Of a stretch of 64,000 nucleotides of DNA, positions 11,083 to 21,780 are shown piece after piece. This stretch comes from Riptortus pedestris. Lineage: Eukaryota > Arthropoda > Insecta > Hemiptera > Alydidae. Under the pieces are notes generated by a model that worked only from the letters and a program-made list of their open reading frames with translations, was not told the origin of the DNA and made no database searches. Both the position numbers and the translations under genes were made by a program. The stretch's first letter is position 1. The number at the start of each line of letters is the position of its first letter. The stretch is from positions 18,462,501-18,526,500 of the forward strand of contig CM032233.1 in assembly GCA_019009955.1 (NCBI GenBank), in the 5' to 3' direction.

Positions 11083-11880
11083 GCTCGTTGGGGAGTAACA
11101 AGACATTGCCAGCTGTTGCCTGAATCCAGACCGAGTTCTTTTAAAAGAAAATTTAGTGAAGAAGTACAAGTGAAGAATTAAAAAAAAAAAACTTAAAATG
11201 AAGGCTGTAAGTGGAATGAAGGCAGCTCGTTGGCATCCTTAAGAGATAAGGCACGTCAAATGCTTAGTGAGGCATGACAACAAAAGAAGGGAGAGGCAGG
11301 TTAGCTGATATCGGCAACTACCTGAGGATGAGCCAGCTCCAACTGGGCATATACCTGAATAGAAGTCCGTCACTCAGGTTCTGCGTAAACTAAGCACATT
11401 CTCACATCTTACAATATGACACTCTATTGATCTTGCCTCATCATCTATTCTGCATTTCCCCCGTTGTAAGAAGCTTACGTAGGTAGGAATACACATATAA
11501 GCCGAATATAAGATATTTAGTGAGTAAGGCACTCAAAGTGAAAATCGTACGAGCGGAATTGATGCCTTCCTAAAGGCAGAAGCCAAGGAAAGACAAATAT
11601 TCCAGTTAGAGAAAACATGAATGAAAAATAATAATATCGATATTTCCACTTTCCGAGATTCCCAATCTAAAACTCAGTTGCCACCTTACTACTATTTATT
11701 TTTAAGAGTTATTTATAAATTGAAAAGCACGTAATACTTTTGTGTAGTAGTTCTGCCTCCGTGTATAGAATTTCCAAATGTATTTATCTAAGCATAGACA
11801 ACTATTTTACCTAATTTCAGATACAATCAGGGGTCAAAACATTATATAAGCTATTCATGTAAAACTGAAGATCAAATTCG
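10910..11880 (+). repeat. Segment duplicated at about 37150-38105 (copy 1)
   Basis: HINE 3' end, a spacer of about 275 bp, and the next HINE 5' end plus about 520 bp are repeated almost unchanged at 37150-38105. The largest difference is a short length change at about 11570 versus 37800. The spacer (11083-11356) has an open frame continuing out of the HINE end that encodes KRARWGVTRHCQLLPESR and SSFKRKFSEE. I cannot assign it to a family; it may be captured sequence carried with the elements. Confidence 0.8.
11357..11880 (+). mobile_element. HINE variant (subfamily B) 5' part
   Basis: It begins AGTCCGTCACTCAGGTTCTGCG then AAACTAAGCA, but continues CATTCTCACATCTTACAATATGAC, unlike the main family. 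Related 5' parts lie at about 16255, 37602 and, inverted, before 58740. No matching 3' end in this orientation was found close by. Confidence 0.6.
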
Positions 11881-12322
11881 TTTTTTTTTTTTTCTTGAAT
11901 ATTAACAATGATCATTGAATTTTTACCCCTCAGTAAACCTCCACTTTTACTCATCACCCAATAATAAATCAGGAAACATCTTATATCATGAAACATCTTA
12001 TTCCAAGCTTAGTGCGAAATATTGCTTTCAGAGGGCCTTAATTAGGTCATATGAATGCAAATTCACTGTTCGATGACGTCATCAGTTAACATTTGACATT
12101 TTTGATCCAAAAATATTTATTTGATAAATACCATACTTGATATACAACTGTTTCATCATATTCGTTAATGACTGAAATCGGACCAGGAATAGGGGGGGGG
12201 GAGGGGAGGTAATAGGAAGGTGGAAATCGAAAATTCAAAATATCTTCGTTGTTATGAGTTGGTTCAAAAAATGTTGCTATTGGTTTTCTACAATTTTTAT
12301 CCCTCCCCCTTCTACTTATCTA
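11881..12322 (-). mobile_element. HINE fragments, minus orientation
   Basis: The reversed body boxes are present: TTGAATATTAAC near 11896, the CCTCAGTAAACCTCC box, TGACTGAAATCGGACCAGG, and a G10 tract at about 12192. The order and orientation are those of an inverted copy, but there are no clear termini. Confidence 0.6.
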
Positions 12323-12616
12323 TTAGCAGATTTTCCTCAAAGGAAATCAGCTATTGAGGTCGTACTCATGGCACAATTTTCGAAAAATTTCCTCAAATGT
12401 CCATCGATCATATTCGTTGCTTGATGCACAATTAAGATTGTGCGTATTTGTTTCGATGATGTTTACTTGATCTATACCATACTCGATGTTCCGCCGTTAA
12501 AGTCAACATTAAAGATCATATTTGTTATTGGCTGCAGTCGGACCTGGAATAGTGGGGTTTAGAGGGGGATTCGAAAATTCAAAATACATCCGTTATCATG
12601 AGTCGGATCGAAAAAT

Positions 12617-13237
12617 GTTATTGTGTATTTACAAGCCCTTCGGCCTTACCCGCTAACGGCTTGTAAATAATTTGAGAGAGGTGCTGGTTCATGTAAGTTT
12701 TGTATGTGTGATTTGATACCGGAGGACCATGATTTATAAAACGGTTATTACCATTAATAGTATATTGAATAATTACAAGATAGGGTGGGATGGGCTATTG
12801 CAGGGCATATATGTGTTAGTGAGTTAGTACATACATTACTTCAAGGTATACTGTTGATATGGTGATACTGATGCTGATATGGTTGATAAGGATGCTGCTA
12901 GGGTGTTCTCCCTCTTCCTCCATCCTGTTCTCCCCCTGGATGCTCCTTCCTTTACTCACTCATGTTGGAAGTTCTAAAAAGGATGTGAGAAAAGGCTAAA
13001 ACTGCTGCTGCACATGGGAGGCTCTACTCTCTCTCTCTCCTGTCCTACTCACTCTACTGTCTCAGCCTGTCTTCCTTATCTCCTGCACTTTAGACCCAAG
13101 GATGCCCTCTCAGGTAGTATTCACAAAGTAGGCTGTAGAGGTCAGCACTCTTCAGGGGACATCCGTGGTTGGTCTAGTTGACAACAGATGGGGCTGGTAT
13201 AGTTTATTGCCGCTTCAATTTTAAATTGAACAGTTAT
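12617..13237. mobile_element. Solo LTR with 5-bp target-site duplication
   Basis: GTTAT at 12617-12621 and 13233-13237 flanks 611 bp that begin TGTGTATTTACAAGCC and end AAATTGAACA, so the ends are TG and CA. The uninterrupted HINE text AAAATGTTATAGAACCAA is seen at about 26159-26176, which proves the insertion. A stem formed by ATTTACAAGCC and GGCTTGTAAAT lies within the first 45 bp. There is no coding frame, primer-binding site or second LTR. A 5-bp duplication fits Ty3/gypsy, Copia or BEL elements; the superfamily is undetermined. Confidence 0.8.
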
Positions 13238-13259
13238 AGAACCAATCATGTTAACTATT

Positions 13260-13323
13260 GATGTCTACCTATTAGTTGAAAAAAGTGGACGTTAATAAAT
13301 AATAATAACTACAGATGTTCTAC
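13260..13323 (+). mobile_element. Severely truncated SINE insertion (45 bp)
   Basis: The insert 13269-13313 is the tail of the local SINE (GTGGACGTTAATAAATAATA preceded by AGTTGAAAAAA). It is bounded by GATGTCTAC at 13260-13268 and GATGTTCTAC at 13314-13323. Other HINEs carry a single GATGTTCTACAATTG there. Confidence 0.7.
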
Positions 13324-13535
13324 AATTGCTGTTCTATACATTTTCTCGTAATCAAGTATTAAAGCTTTTTGTTTTCAGCCTTCAGTTACCCCTCCCCCCT
13401 TCGCACCTTCTACCCATCGTGTTTTTTTTTTTTTTTTACATTAAATAGAGAATATGTGGTGAAAAGAGATCACAAATGTGTTATACCATCACGTGGGAAA
13501 TCTGCTTAGTTTACGCAACCTACGTGACGGACTTT

Positions 13536-14143
13536 GAGCAGATTCCCCTTAAGGGAAATCAGCTATTGAGGTCGTACGCATGACGCCATTTTCGAAACAT
13601 TTGTCTGCTACTGCTCTAGCGGTCGCAATTTTTGTCTTATCGTTACCAAACTTGATATATAATCGGACAGGACAAGGGTGAGGGGGGTTTAGGGGGGGGA
13701 GAATTTCGAAAATTCTTAATATCTCCGTTATTATGCGTCAGATCGACAATTTTTATAAAACTAATCTTATTGCAAATGTAATGTTCTTTAAATGTCGTTA
13801 TGTACATTTTTTCTATTAACAGGGATATTTGCATTTTTTAGTTTTCGGTCTTCAGTAAAGCCCCCCCTCTTACTCATCTCATATTAACAATATTCTATTA
13901 TGTTATGCAGCACTTTATTTGAAGCTTAAATACCAAATATCTATTCATGCGATTTTCACTTTGAGAAACTGAGTCACAAATCATCTCATATTCAGTTGGT
14001 ATTTCGACTCATATACAGTTGATATTTCGGGTTTTCGTTGGTTTCTTAGTGCGGAAGAATAGATGATGAGATGAGAACAGCTTTTGATTTCAGTACGTGG
14101 GAAATCTGCTTAGTGTACTCAGTCCCTGCATGTCAGAATTTTA
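13536..14143 (-). mobile_element. HINE copy (minus), lacking the TA tract
   Basis: The 3' end GAGCAGATTCCCCTTAAGGG starts directly after the previous copy. The (TA)n and neighbouring 3' block are deleted: CGAAACA joins TTTGTCTGCTACTGCTC. The 5' end is at about 14143 (GGGAAATCTGCTTAGTGTAC then CATGTCAG), merging into the leader unit described next. Confidence 0.7.
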
Positions 14144-15475
14144 ATTTTTGTATTTTCTGTTTCAGATTTCAAGCTAAATCCCTAAACACCTCATGCCCAT
14201 ATTAAATTTTAAATCTATTTTACATAGGGTTTATACTAAGTGAAAATATAATGAGAGTTTACGTTATTTCTGCTATATATTTTTCAACACGTGGAAAATC
14301 TACTAAGTTATCACTGCTCCTCAGAGATGAAATTATTTTGTTTTTTTTTCATTTCATAAATCATCATACATATAATTTACTTTAAAGTCAGCTTCATATT
14401 TATCAACGTTATTGTTTCTTTGAATGAAGGCTTGTTTACTGAAACAAAGTAGCTAGCAGAGTTGAAAGGTTAGAGCTCCTAATAGGCTTTCTAGGACTAG
14501 GGAGATTAGAGCGACAACTATGAGCCGAGACCTTAACTACTAAAACAAAATCTCAACTATATTTTTGTCAATTCGTCTATAAATTGAATAACATACATTA
14601 TTTTTTATATTAAAATTTGGCGCATATCGTAATTGCATGTCAAATTAGTTAATTAAAGCAAAATTTCCATGTTTAATAGTAACTTTTCGAGGTGGCCAAA
14701 GCAATAAATATATTGAATATATTGAATACTATATTTAGTATTACTATATTCAATATACTATATAGTATATACAATTACTATATTGAATACGAGTACTATA
14801 AATATATTGAATCTCGATTTCGTTATCGAGGTGGTCCAGTGTGCCCCAGCGTCATGAAATCTTACTTTATAAAAAAAGGACAACAATATATTAAAAAAAG
14901 AAAAAAAAACCAACCGACATTTACAGACGGGTCTACGCTTGAGGGCACAGCTTTGACCACCTTTTTTGATGTATACACTCTATTTACAGTGAAGAGGTAG
15001 TAATATTTGTATTTTTAATTTAAGTACCTTTTGTTTATAACCCCTTACCTACCCTCCTTCAGTGGACTGATGAAGTTGGTGGATCATAGATATTTTGCAA
15101 TGTTACAACCATATCATGATTATTTTTGCAATTATATATTTATAAAATGAAATTAATTATTTTGAAGGATAAAAAAAAATCATGATAAACAACAGGGCGC
15201 TGACACAACCATATGTATATGATTTTATAATCTCTTCTTTGTTAATTCCTAAATTCAATGAGCACGTAGGGTCGGTCTCTGTGTGCTAATCCCTGCCTTG
15301 GTAAGCCATAACATTTCTCGTATAGCTGATATACAGTAAATTAGAAAACTCACTAGCAATACCTATTGAAGTTTATTAGAAGATTTAGTGCCTAATGTTG
15401 ACGTTAGATGGCGTATAGCTGCACTTTTACATTACTTTGTAAATTATAAAACCTTGTAAAATTGTCAATGGTTTT
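14144..15475. repeat. Leader unit U, copy I
   Basis: About 1.3 kb shared with 27455-28931 and 41840-43302. Landmarks are TCAACACGTGGAAAATCTAC (itself a diverged reversed HINE 5' end), CCTAATAGGCTTTCTAGGAC, GAGGTGGTCCRGTGTGCCCC and GACGTTAGATGGC. Here it is not followed by the satellite array but by 20-30 bp and a HINE. At 14703-14800 it has an extra palindromic stretch built from TATATTGAATA that the other copies lack. No open frame is conserved between copies. Confidence 0.85.
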
Positions 15476-15599
15476 TTAGCAGATTTCCCTTTAGGGAAAT
15501 CAGCTATTGAGGTTGTACTCATGACGGAATTTTCCAAATTTTTCTTCAAATGTCCATCGATCCTACCTAGTAGATGACAAAAATGAGGTCGGTTCAAAA

Positions 15600-15650
<51 letters not shown>

Positions 15651-16152
15651 TCTATCTATCTATATATTTGTCTGTTACCGCTCTAGCAGTCGCAATTTTT
15701 GTTTGATCGGTACCAAACTCGATATTTAGTCGTTTTATGTAAAAAGAAAGATCAAGTTCGTTAACGGCTGAAATCGAACAAGTGGGAGGGGGGGTTTAGA
15801 GGGGAGGATTTTCGAAAATTCGAAATATCTCCGTTACTATACGTCGGATCGAAAAATTGTCCAATCTTATTGCAAATTAAATGTGTTATAAATATTGTTC
15901 TATACATTTATTCTCTATCTTGAATATTAACCGAGATATTTGCATTTGTATTCTTTTTCTTTGGTCGGCAGGAGTCGGCTATGTTCGGACTTTCCACCTA
16001 GAGCTCTGGTGGCCATTTCCGTAACTATTCGTCCCTCGTGAATAGGTTTAGAGGTTTCTTACTACTACAGTTGTTATGAGGCAGATTTCTCTATTGTAAA
16101 ACTTCACGTGGGAAATCTGCTTAGTTTACGCAGCCCCTGCGTGACGGACTTT
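15476..16152 (-). mobile_element. HINE copy (minus) with both termini
   Basis: It starts TTAGCAGATTTCCCTTTAGG at 15476 within a T run and ends GCGTGACGGACT at 16152 followed by TTTT, consistent with insertion between T residues. It has (TA)n at 15603-15649 followed by GATCTATCTATC. The internal G-run block is replaced by about 110 bp of text seen in no other copy here, around GGTCGGCAGGAGTCGGC (15963-16080). Confidence 0.85.
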
Positions 16153-16683
16153 TTAATACCTACTTATATGACGATCCTGTCCCTATTTGGTCAGTTCGTT
16201 GACATACTTTACTCCATTCTATAGAAAGAAAAAATCTTATTTAAAAAAAAAAATGAAAAGTCCTTCGGGAACTGCGTAAACTAAACAGATCACCACATAA
16301 CAGATACTCTACTGACTGATCCCTGTCAATTCTCTATATTTTCAGTAATAAGAAGCATATGCTAACTGAATTCGAAATTTAAGCTGGACTTGAGATACCC
16401 AGTAACTAAGGCGATGTAAGTGAATAGAGTATTCTGTTAAAAGACGACTGAATACTAAAACAATGCAAATGTCAACGTTAATATTAGAGTTAGTGAATAA
16501 AAACTATAGGAAAAAAATGTCCAACAGGATTGATTATATATCATTAAAAATGCACATATCTCAACGGCTACTAATAAACAGATATCATCAACAAAAGCTC
16601 AAGACTAGCTCATATACAATATTTAGACCACTGAAAACATTAAAACAAGACAAAAAAAGATAAAGACCAGCAGGTGTAGAGTC
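16153..16683. other. HINE-variant fragment and AT-rich sequence
   Basis: From about 16255 the text AAAAGTCCTTCGGGAACTGCG followed by TAAACTAAACAGATC resembles a subfamily B HINE 5' end and fades after about 16440. The remainder has no recognisable gene; the 66-codon open frame at 16463 shows no motif. Confidence 0.45.
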
Positions 16684-17500
16684 GTACTACGATAACAGGC
16701 AGACTAAACGAAGAGGAATATTCAATATTGCTTCATTGCAGAAATTAGTTATAAAAAGTAGTGGAAATACTTGACGTCAAAATACGGGATAATATTATTC
16801 CTTCAGAACATCCTATTAGCCTTGTCAAGAGTTCAAAACTGCCAAAATGAAATAGTACTGTGCGCAGATTCATTAAGCTCACTACATACACTCAACAACA
16901 TTTACTCGACAAATCCATTGGCTATTAAAATTTTTGAACAAGTACACCGACTAAACTCTAGTAACACACACATTAGTCTTTTATGGTTACCCGGGCATAC
17001 AAACTTTAAGGAAGGTACAGACATCGACAAATTAGCCAAGTGTTCTGTAGACAAACCAGACATTGACATCTTTTGTTGACTCTACAGACAACCAAGACGT
17101 ATTAGCCAATGCATAAGGCACTACTACAGCAGTGGCAGCAATCTTGGGATAACACACGACAATAAACTAAGACAAATAAAACAAACAGTTAAGGAATGGT
17201 CATCAAGCAAGAGGAGCAGACGAAGAGAGGAAGTTGTGCTGACCAGACTACTACATTGGCCATTCCTTGCTGGCCCACGGACACTTAATGACAAACAAGG
17301 ACACACCGACTTGTAGACGTTGTAACGAAACTTTAACTGTACATCACATATTGACTGACTGTCGACGATGAGACAATTTAGACATTCCACATGACTTACA
17401 GGAACATTTGACCGGCAACAGTAATTACATAGACTCAGTCATTGAACATCTAAAAGGCATTAATATATACAACACACTATAATCTACAATTTCTACACAC
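16684..17500 (+). pseudogene. LINE 3' part: RNase H domain and C-terminal zinc finger
   Basis: The open frame 16771-17079 carries RNase H hallmarks of I/Jockey-group LINEs: ADSLSSLHTL with the catalytic Asp, then LLWLPGHTNF, then a degraded GTDIDKLAK in place of the usual G-N-E-x-A-D. A further segment to 16684 in another frame (RRGIFNIAS) looks like the start of the domain. After frame changes, 17303-17362 encodes TCRRCNETLTVHHILTDC, a C-x2-C-x(n)-H-x(n)-C finger. Several frameshifts and stops make it dead. The 3' UTR runs into a T-rich stretch where a HINE inserted at 17585. Confidence 0.75.
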
Positions 17501-17584
17501 TACTCTTCACTTCTTTCCTACATTAGCAGGAATTTAATTATATTTATTCGTTTTTCTTTTTTTTTTGTTTCCCTTTTCCTTTTT

Positions 17585-17709
17585 TTAGCAGATTTCCCTT
17601 AAGGGAAATCAGCTATTGAGGTCGTACTCATGACGCGATTTTCGAAAAATTTCTTCAAATGTCCATCGATCCTACCCAGGAGATGACGAAAATGAGGTCC
17701 GTTCAAAAT

Positions 17710-17767
<58 letters not shown>

Positions 17768-18542
17768 CTGTTAAGGATCTAGCGGTCGCAATTTTTGTTT
17801 GATCGTAACGAAACTCGATATTTAACCGTTTTATGTAAAAATACAGATCAAGTTCGTCAATGGCTGAAATCGGACTAGAGGGAAGGGTGAGTTTAGAGGG
17901 GAGATTTTCGAAAATTCAAAATATCTCCGTTATTATGCATCGGATAGAAAAATTCACATAAAACCAATCTTATTGCAAATTAAATTTACTATAAATATTG
18001 TTATATACATTCATTCTCTATCTTGAATATTAACCGAGATATTTGCATTATTCAGTTTTCAGCAAACCGCCACTCATGTTACGTAAACAATACTCTGCTA
18101 CATAATAAATCACATTATTGGAAGTTTAAATACCTAAAATTGTATTCAAGAGACCTTTATTATACGAGATGCATGCAAATATGCCCTGGTGACCCCCCCC
18201 CATCTTAAAGTTTTGGACTACTAAAATTTTATTGATTGAGATAACAATTATTCTGACTCATTATAAATTACACTAGTAGATATAGTAAATAGTTCTCAAT
18301 AAAATTAATGTGTTATATTCTGATATATTTCAGTAATTGTTTTTCTTTCCGGTGTGAGGCGGGGAGTCCTGTTTGTTTACATTTCTAACCTAACGCTTCC
18401 TGTCGGCAGGTTATTGAAATTGGATGAAACATTTATTTCCGTTGTTGTATTATTTGTTGTGTTAGCAGTATGCATATTTATCTATTACTAAACTTCACGA
18501 GGGAAATCTGCTTAGTTTACGCAGCCCCTGCGTGACGGACTT
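17585..18542 (-). mobile_element. HINE, best complete copy
   Basis: The minus-strand 3' end at 17585 (TTAGCAG then the perfect palindrome GATTTCCCTTAAGGGAAATC) and the 5' end at 18542 (GCAGCCCCTGCGTGACGGAC) bracket about 960 bp. In element order the pieces are: 5' terminal hairpin-like CAGGGGCTGCG, subterminal AAGCAGATTTCCC, AT-rich body, G/C run (18192-18200), TATCTCGGTTAATATTCAAG, TAAACTC/CCCTC box, (TA)n (17711-17763), conserved block of about 90 bp, palindrome, TGCTAA. The inverted GCAGATTTCCC at both ends, the 3' stem-loop, the internal microsatellite and the T/T target match published HINE/DINE-1 architecture. It has no coding capacity. Confidence 0.88.
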
Positions 18543-18789
18543 TTATTATTTCTTTTTATATTATTTTTTCCTTATTTATTTATTTTTCTTCCTTTCTATT
18601 TTCCCCCCTTCTATACTTGCATTTTCATTTATACTATTTTCATCGCCCCGATGTTTCCATCTACAATATCGTTGGCTTCATATAAGACTGGTATAACAAT
18701 GAACCTTTTCAAAAATCACCGCATGCCATAGTTCACTCTTTTTCCGTTTATTTTTTTTTTGTGCTTTTCACTTTTTTCAGCACACTTGA
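18543..18789. other. T-rich sequence, possible LINE 3' UTR continuation
   Basis: T- and C-rich text on the far side of the HINE insertion matches in composition the T-rich text before 17585. It may be the rest of the LINE 3' UTR. No gene. Confidence 0.35.
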
Positions 18790-18935
18790 ATAATGAGTAA
18801 ATCTGTTTACTATATCAAATACTGTAATTTATAATGATGGATCAGAATAATTTTTATCTCAATCACTCAAATTTTAGTAATCTAAGAACTTAAGTCCCGG
18901 GGGGGGGGCAACAGAACTATTTATAGATAGTATTT
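18790..18935 (+). mobile_element. HINE internal fragment
   Basis: CTGTAATTTATAATGATGG, CTCAATCACTCAAATTTTAG and a G9 run correspond to the middle of a plus-strand HINE. Both ends are missing. Confidence 0.65.
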
Positions 18936-18939
18936 AGTA

Positions 18940-19385
18940 TATATCTCGTTTATTCTTTGTTATACGACGGAAGTGAATATAACAAAAGTTTCTCTAAATA
19001 ACAAAATAAACATCTTTTCTTATATGCATTTTTTGCCGATAAACCAATAGAAATCATATATGGCGAATTTTCATTTCAGGCCTTCCTTATAACCTCTATT
19101 CCTCGTCCCCACAAATTTTAATATAGCTTATATTCGTCGAAAAGCTAATGTTAATTCATATACCGATTTCTGTTTAGTTCGGTTCAGTCATTATTGACCG
19201 ATAAAATGGTAGGGTATATCTCGATTATACTACGTTATACGCCAAAAGTGTACTAACAAAAGTTACTTTATATATCAAAATAAGTAACTTTTGTTATTTG
19301 CATGTTTCCTGAAACCCATAGACCACAATATATGCCGATTTTTCATTTGTCATGTATTCCATGACTATTCATCGACACGATGTAT
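18940..19385 (+). repeat. ~290-bp unit repeat (two units) preceding module A
   Basis: Two diverged units with TATATAACAAAAGTT-type boxes, CCTTCCTTATAACC and GTTCGGTTCAGTC occur here. They are related to the triplicated units at 35950-36700 and 53020-53760. Confidence 0.65.
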
Positions 19386-19409
19386 ATAACAAATGTTACT
19401 TCAGTAGAA

Positions 19410-19745
19410 AGTCGGTAGACTCTCGCTAGTGAGGAGTGTGGGAGATTGTAGGTATATATGAAGTGGGGAGCGGCTTAGTAGGCGAGGAGGGCCGAAGTCT
19501 CCAACAGTCATATACAGAGGCAGGCTGTATATTCCCCACGCTACACTGGTAGCATAATTTGTCAGAGCTCCTTCATCGCTCTGTCGTGTAGCCTGTACTG
19601 TTAGGGGGCGACGTTGCCTTCCTTTTGTCTCTGATTACTTGTGAATCGGTAATGACTTTTGTATTTTTATTTATTATTCGTTTTATTTATTGTTGGCATA
19701 TATTTATCAGTTAGCGTTCTAGTGGGAGTCATTTACATTTGATTT
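19410..19745 (+). repeat. GC-richer module A (two stem-loops around a variable joint)
   Basis: First of six near-identical copies (others at 21450, 34905, 36768, 51985, 53822). It starts GGTAGACTCTCGCTAGTGAG, contains GGTATATATGAAGTGGGGAG and a stem ATACAG/CTGTAT, then CCACGCTACAC, a variable stretch (TGGTAGCA, 19547-19554), TAATTTGTCAGAGC, a second stem (AGAGC/GCTCT), and TGTACTGTTAGGGGGCGACG. It is more GC-rich than its surroundings. It could be an LTR-like or SINE-like piece, but I found no matching target duplication, tRNA boxes or coding frame, so its nature is unknown. Confidence 0.8.
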
Positions 19746-19789
19746 TTACAAACGTCGATGAACAATACATTGTAAAATAAATTACAGGA

Positions 19790-21420
19790 GAAAAAAAATT
19801 TAGATCCAGGATAGCGAGAGATTTTTAAGAATAAAGACTAACATTATTAGAAAAATGGAAGGCGACATCTATAAATTCTACAGTTCCTTTTTTTAATAAT
19901 ATAAAAATTTCTGACAATAAGATATTACCTTTGGACCATTTCAAATGATTTCTCCTAAATTTTCAAAAATGGAATGAAGTGATAAAAATTGAAGAAGCCG
20001 TCAAATAGTAAAAAAAGCATTCTTAAGAAATATTTTTTTTATTCATATTTCTCTGACCTCAGATGAATAATACATTGTGAAATTAATCAAAGGAGAGCAA
20101 ACAAATAAGAATTAGGATAGTGCATAAATTTTACTCGCACGTATATCCGATGAAAACATTTTAACCAATTTTTCATTTATTTCAAGACTATTCATACTTT
20201 GTTTTAACACTCTTTTGATGACAGATTCAGTAGCCCTTTTTTACTGATGGAAAAAAAAATAAAAATGGAAGGTGACATCTATAAATTCTGTAGTTCATTT
20301 TTAATAATAAAAAATTGTCTGATAACTAGATTTTATATTTGACCGTTTCCAAGGATTTCTACTAAATTTTAAATAATGAAAATTGAAGAAGTCGTCGAAT
20401 AGAAATAGTAGCATATCTTTAGAACACATTTTTTAGTCATATTTCTCTGACCTCAGATGAACAATACATTGTGAAATAAAATACAAGAGAAAAAACAATT
20501 CAGATTTAGGATTGTGTATATTTTTCACAAATTTTACTCGCAACTATATCCAATGAAAACATTTTAACCTATTTGTCATATATATCAAGACTATTCCTAA
20601 AGAATGGATTTTAAGAATGAATACTGTAATTATTATATATTTTTATTTCACTATATTATAACAATGTTTCAACATCCATTTTTGAAGACTGAGTTTCAGT
20701 TGCCCTTTTTTTAATAATGAAAAATAAATGATAAATGGAATGTGACATCTATAAATTGTATAGTTTATTTTTTTAATTATAACAAAATGTCTGATAACAA
20801 GATATTATATTTGGATAATTCCCAATGATTTCTAGTAAATTTAAAAAATGAAATGCTTTGAAAAAAATTGAAACATCCTAAGAAAATAAATATATCGTAA
20901 AGAAATAATATTTTAATTCATAATTCTCAGACCTCAGTTGAACAATACATATTAAAATAAATTACAGAAGAAAAACCAATTATGATTAAGGGTAGTGTAT
21001 ATTGTTCTAAAGTTTTGAAACTTGAGATTAAGTAGCTATTTTTTTGGTCATAAAAATTAAAGAATCCTTGAGATTGACATCTGTTGATATTAATGTTCAT
21101 TTTTTTCAATATTATAAAACTTTCTGATAACAAGTTATTATATTTATACCATTTCTAATGATTTCTCCTAAATTTTCAAAAATTAAGTGCAGTGATAAAA
21201 ATTGAAGAAGCTGTCGTATAGAATAACAAGCATATCTTACATTTTTATTTATTCATATTTGTATGACCTCAGATGAACAATACATTGTGAAGTAAATCAC
21301 AGTAATAAAAAACAATTAAGATTTAGTACAGTGTTAAGTTTTCAGAAATTTACTCGCATCTAAATCCTATTAAAATACTAAAACCTATTTGTCATATATT
21401 TCATGACTATTCATCGACAC
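19790..21420. repeat. Tandem satellite array I (~485-bp family, about 4 diverged units)
   Basis: The landmark GACCTCAGATGAACAATACA recurs at about 20051, 20449, 20926 and 21265, with ATAACAAGATATTATATTTG-like and TAAATTTTCAAAAATG boxes between. Spacing is irregular (about 340-480), so units are truncated. The array lies exactly between modules A and B. Confidence 0.8.
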
Positions 21421-21449
21421 GATGTATATAATAAAAGTTACTTTATGAG

Positions 21450-21780
21450 ATAGTCGGTAGACTCTCGCTAGTGAGGAGTGTGGGAGATTGTAGGTATATA
21501 TGAAGTGGGGAGCGGCTTAGTAGGCGGGAGGGCCGGAGTCTCCAACAGTCATATACAGAGGCAGGCTGTATATCCCCCACGCTATACCAAGGCAGAATAA
21601 TTTGTCAGAGCTCCTTTATAGCTCTGTCGTGTAGCCTGTACTGTTAGGGGGCGACGTTGCCTTCCTTTTGTCCCTGATTACTTGAAAATCGTAAATTACG
21701 TTTGTATTTTTATTTATTATTCGTTTTTTTTAAAGTATTCATTTCTTTATCTGTTAGCGTACTAGTGACATTCATTTATC
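21450..21780 (+). repeat. Module B
   Basis: Same structure as module A. The variable joint is CAAGGCAGAA at 21588-21597. The second stem is the perfect CAGAGCT/AGCTCTG with a 7-nt loop. Confidence 0.8.

Larger units (their letters stand above)
12323..13535 (-). mobile_element. HINE copy (minus) containing a solo LTR and a truncated SINE
   Basis: The 3' end on the minus strand is at 12323 (TTAGCAGATTTTCCTCAAAG) and the 5' end at 13535 (ACGTGGGAAATCTGCTTAG then TACGTGACGGACTTT). The body is interrupted by 12622-13232 (LTR) and 13269-13313 (SINE tail). Immediately after 13535 another minus-strand HINE begins with its 3' end, so the two are head-to-tail with no spacer. Confidence 0.75.

Noticed and set aside
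17124..17390. 88-codon minus-strand frame with a signal-peptide-like stretch
   Set aside because: It is antisense to the LINE zinc-finger region, which explains the sequence better.
19410..19745. Module as an LTR
   Set aside because: It has a TATA-like box and moderate length, but no TG/CA ends or consistent target duplication could be placed, and copies occur in pairs around different contents.
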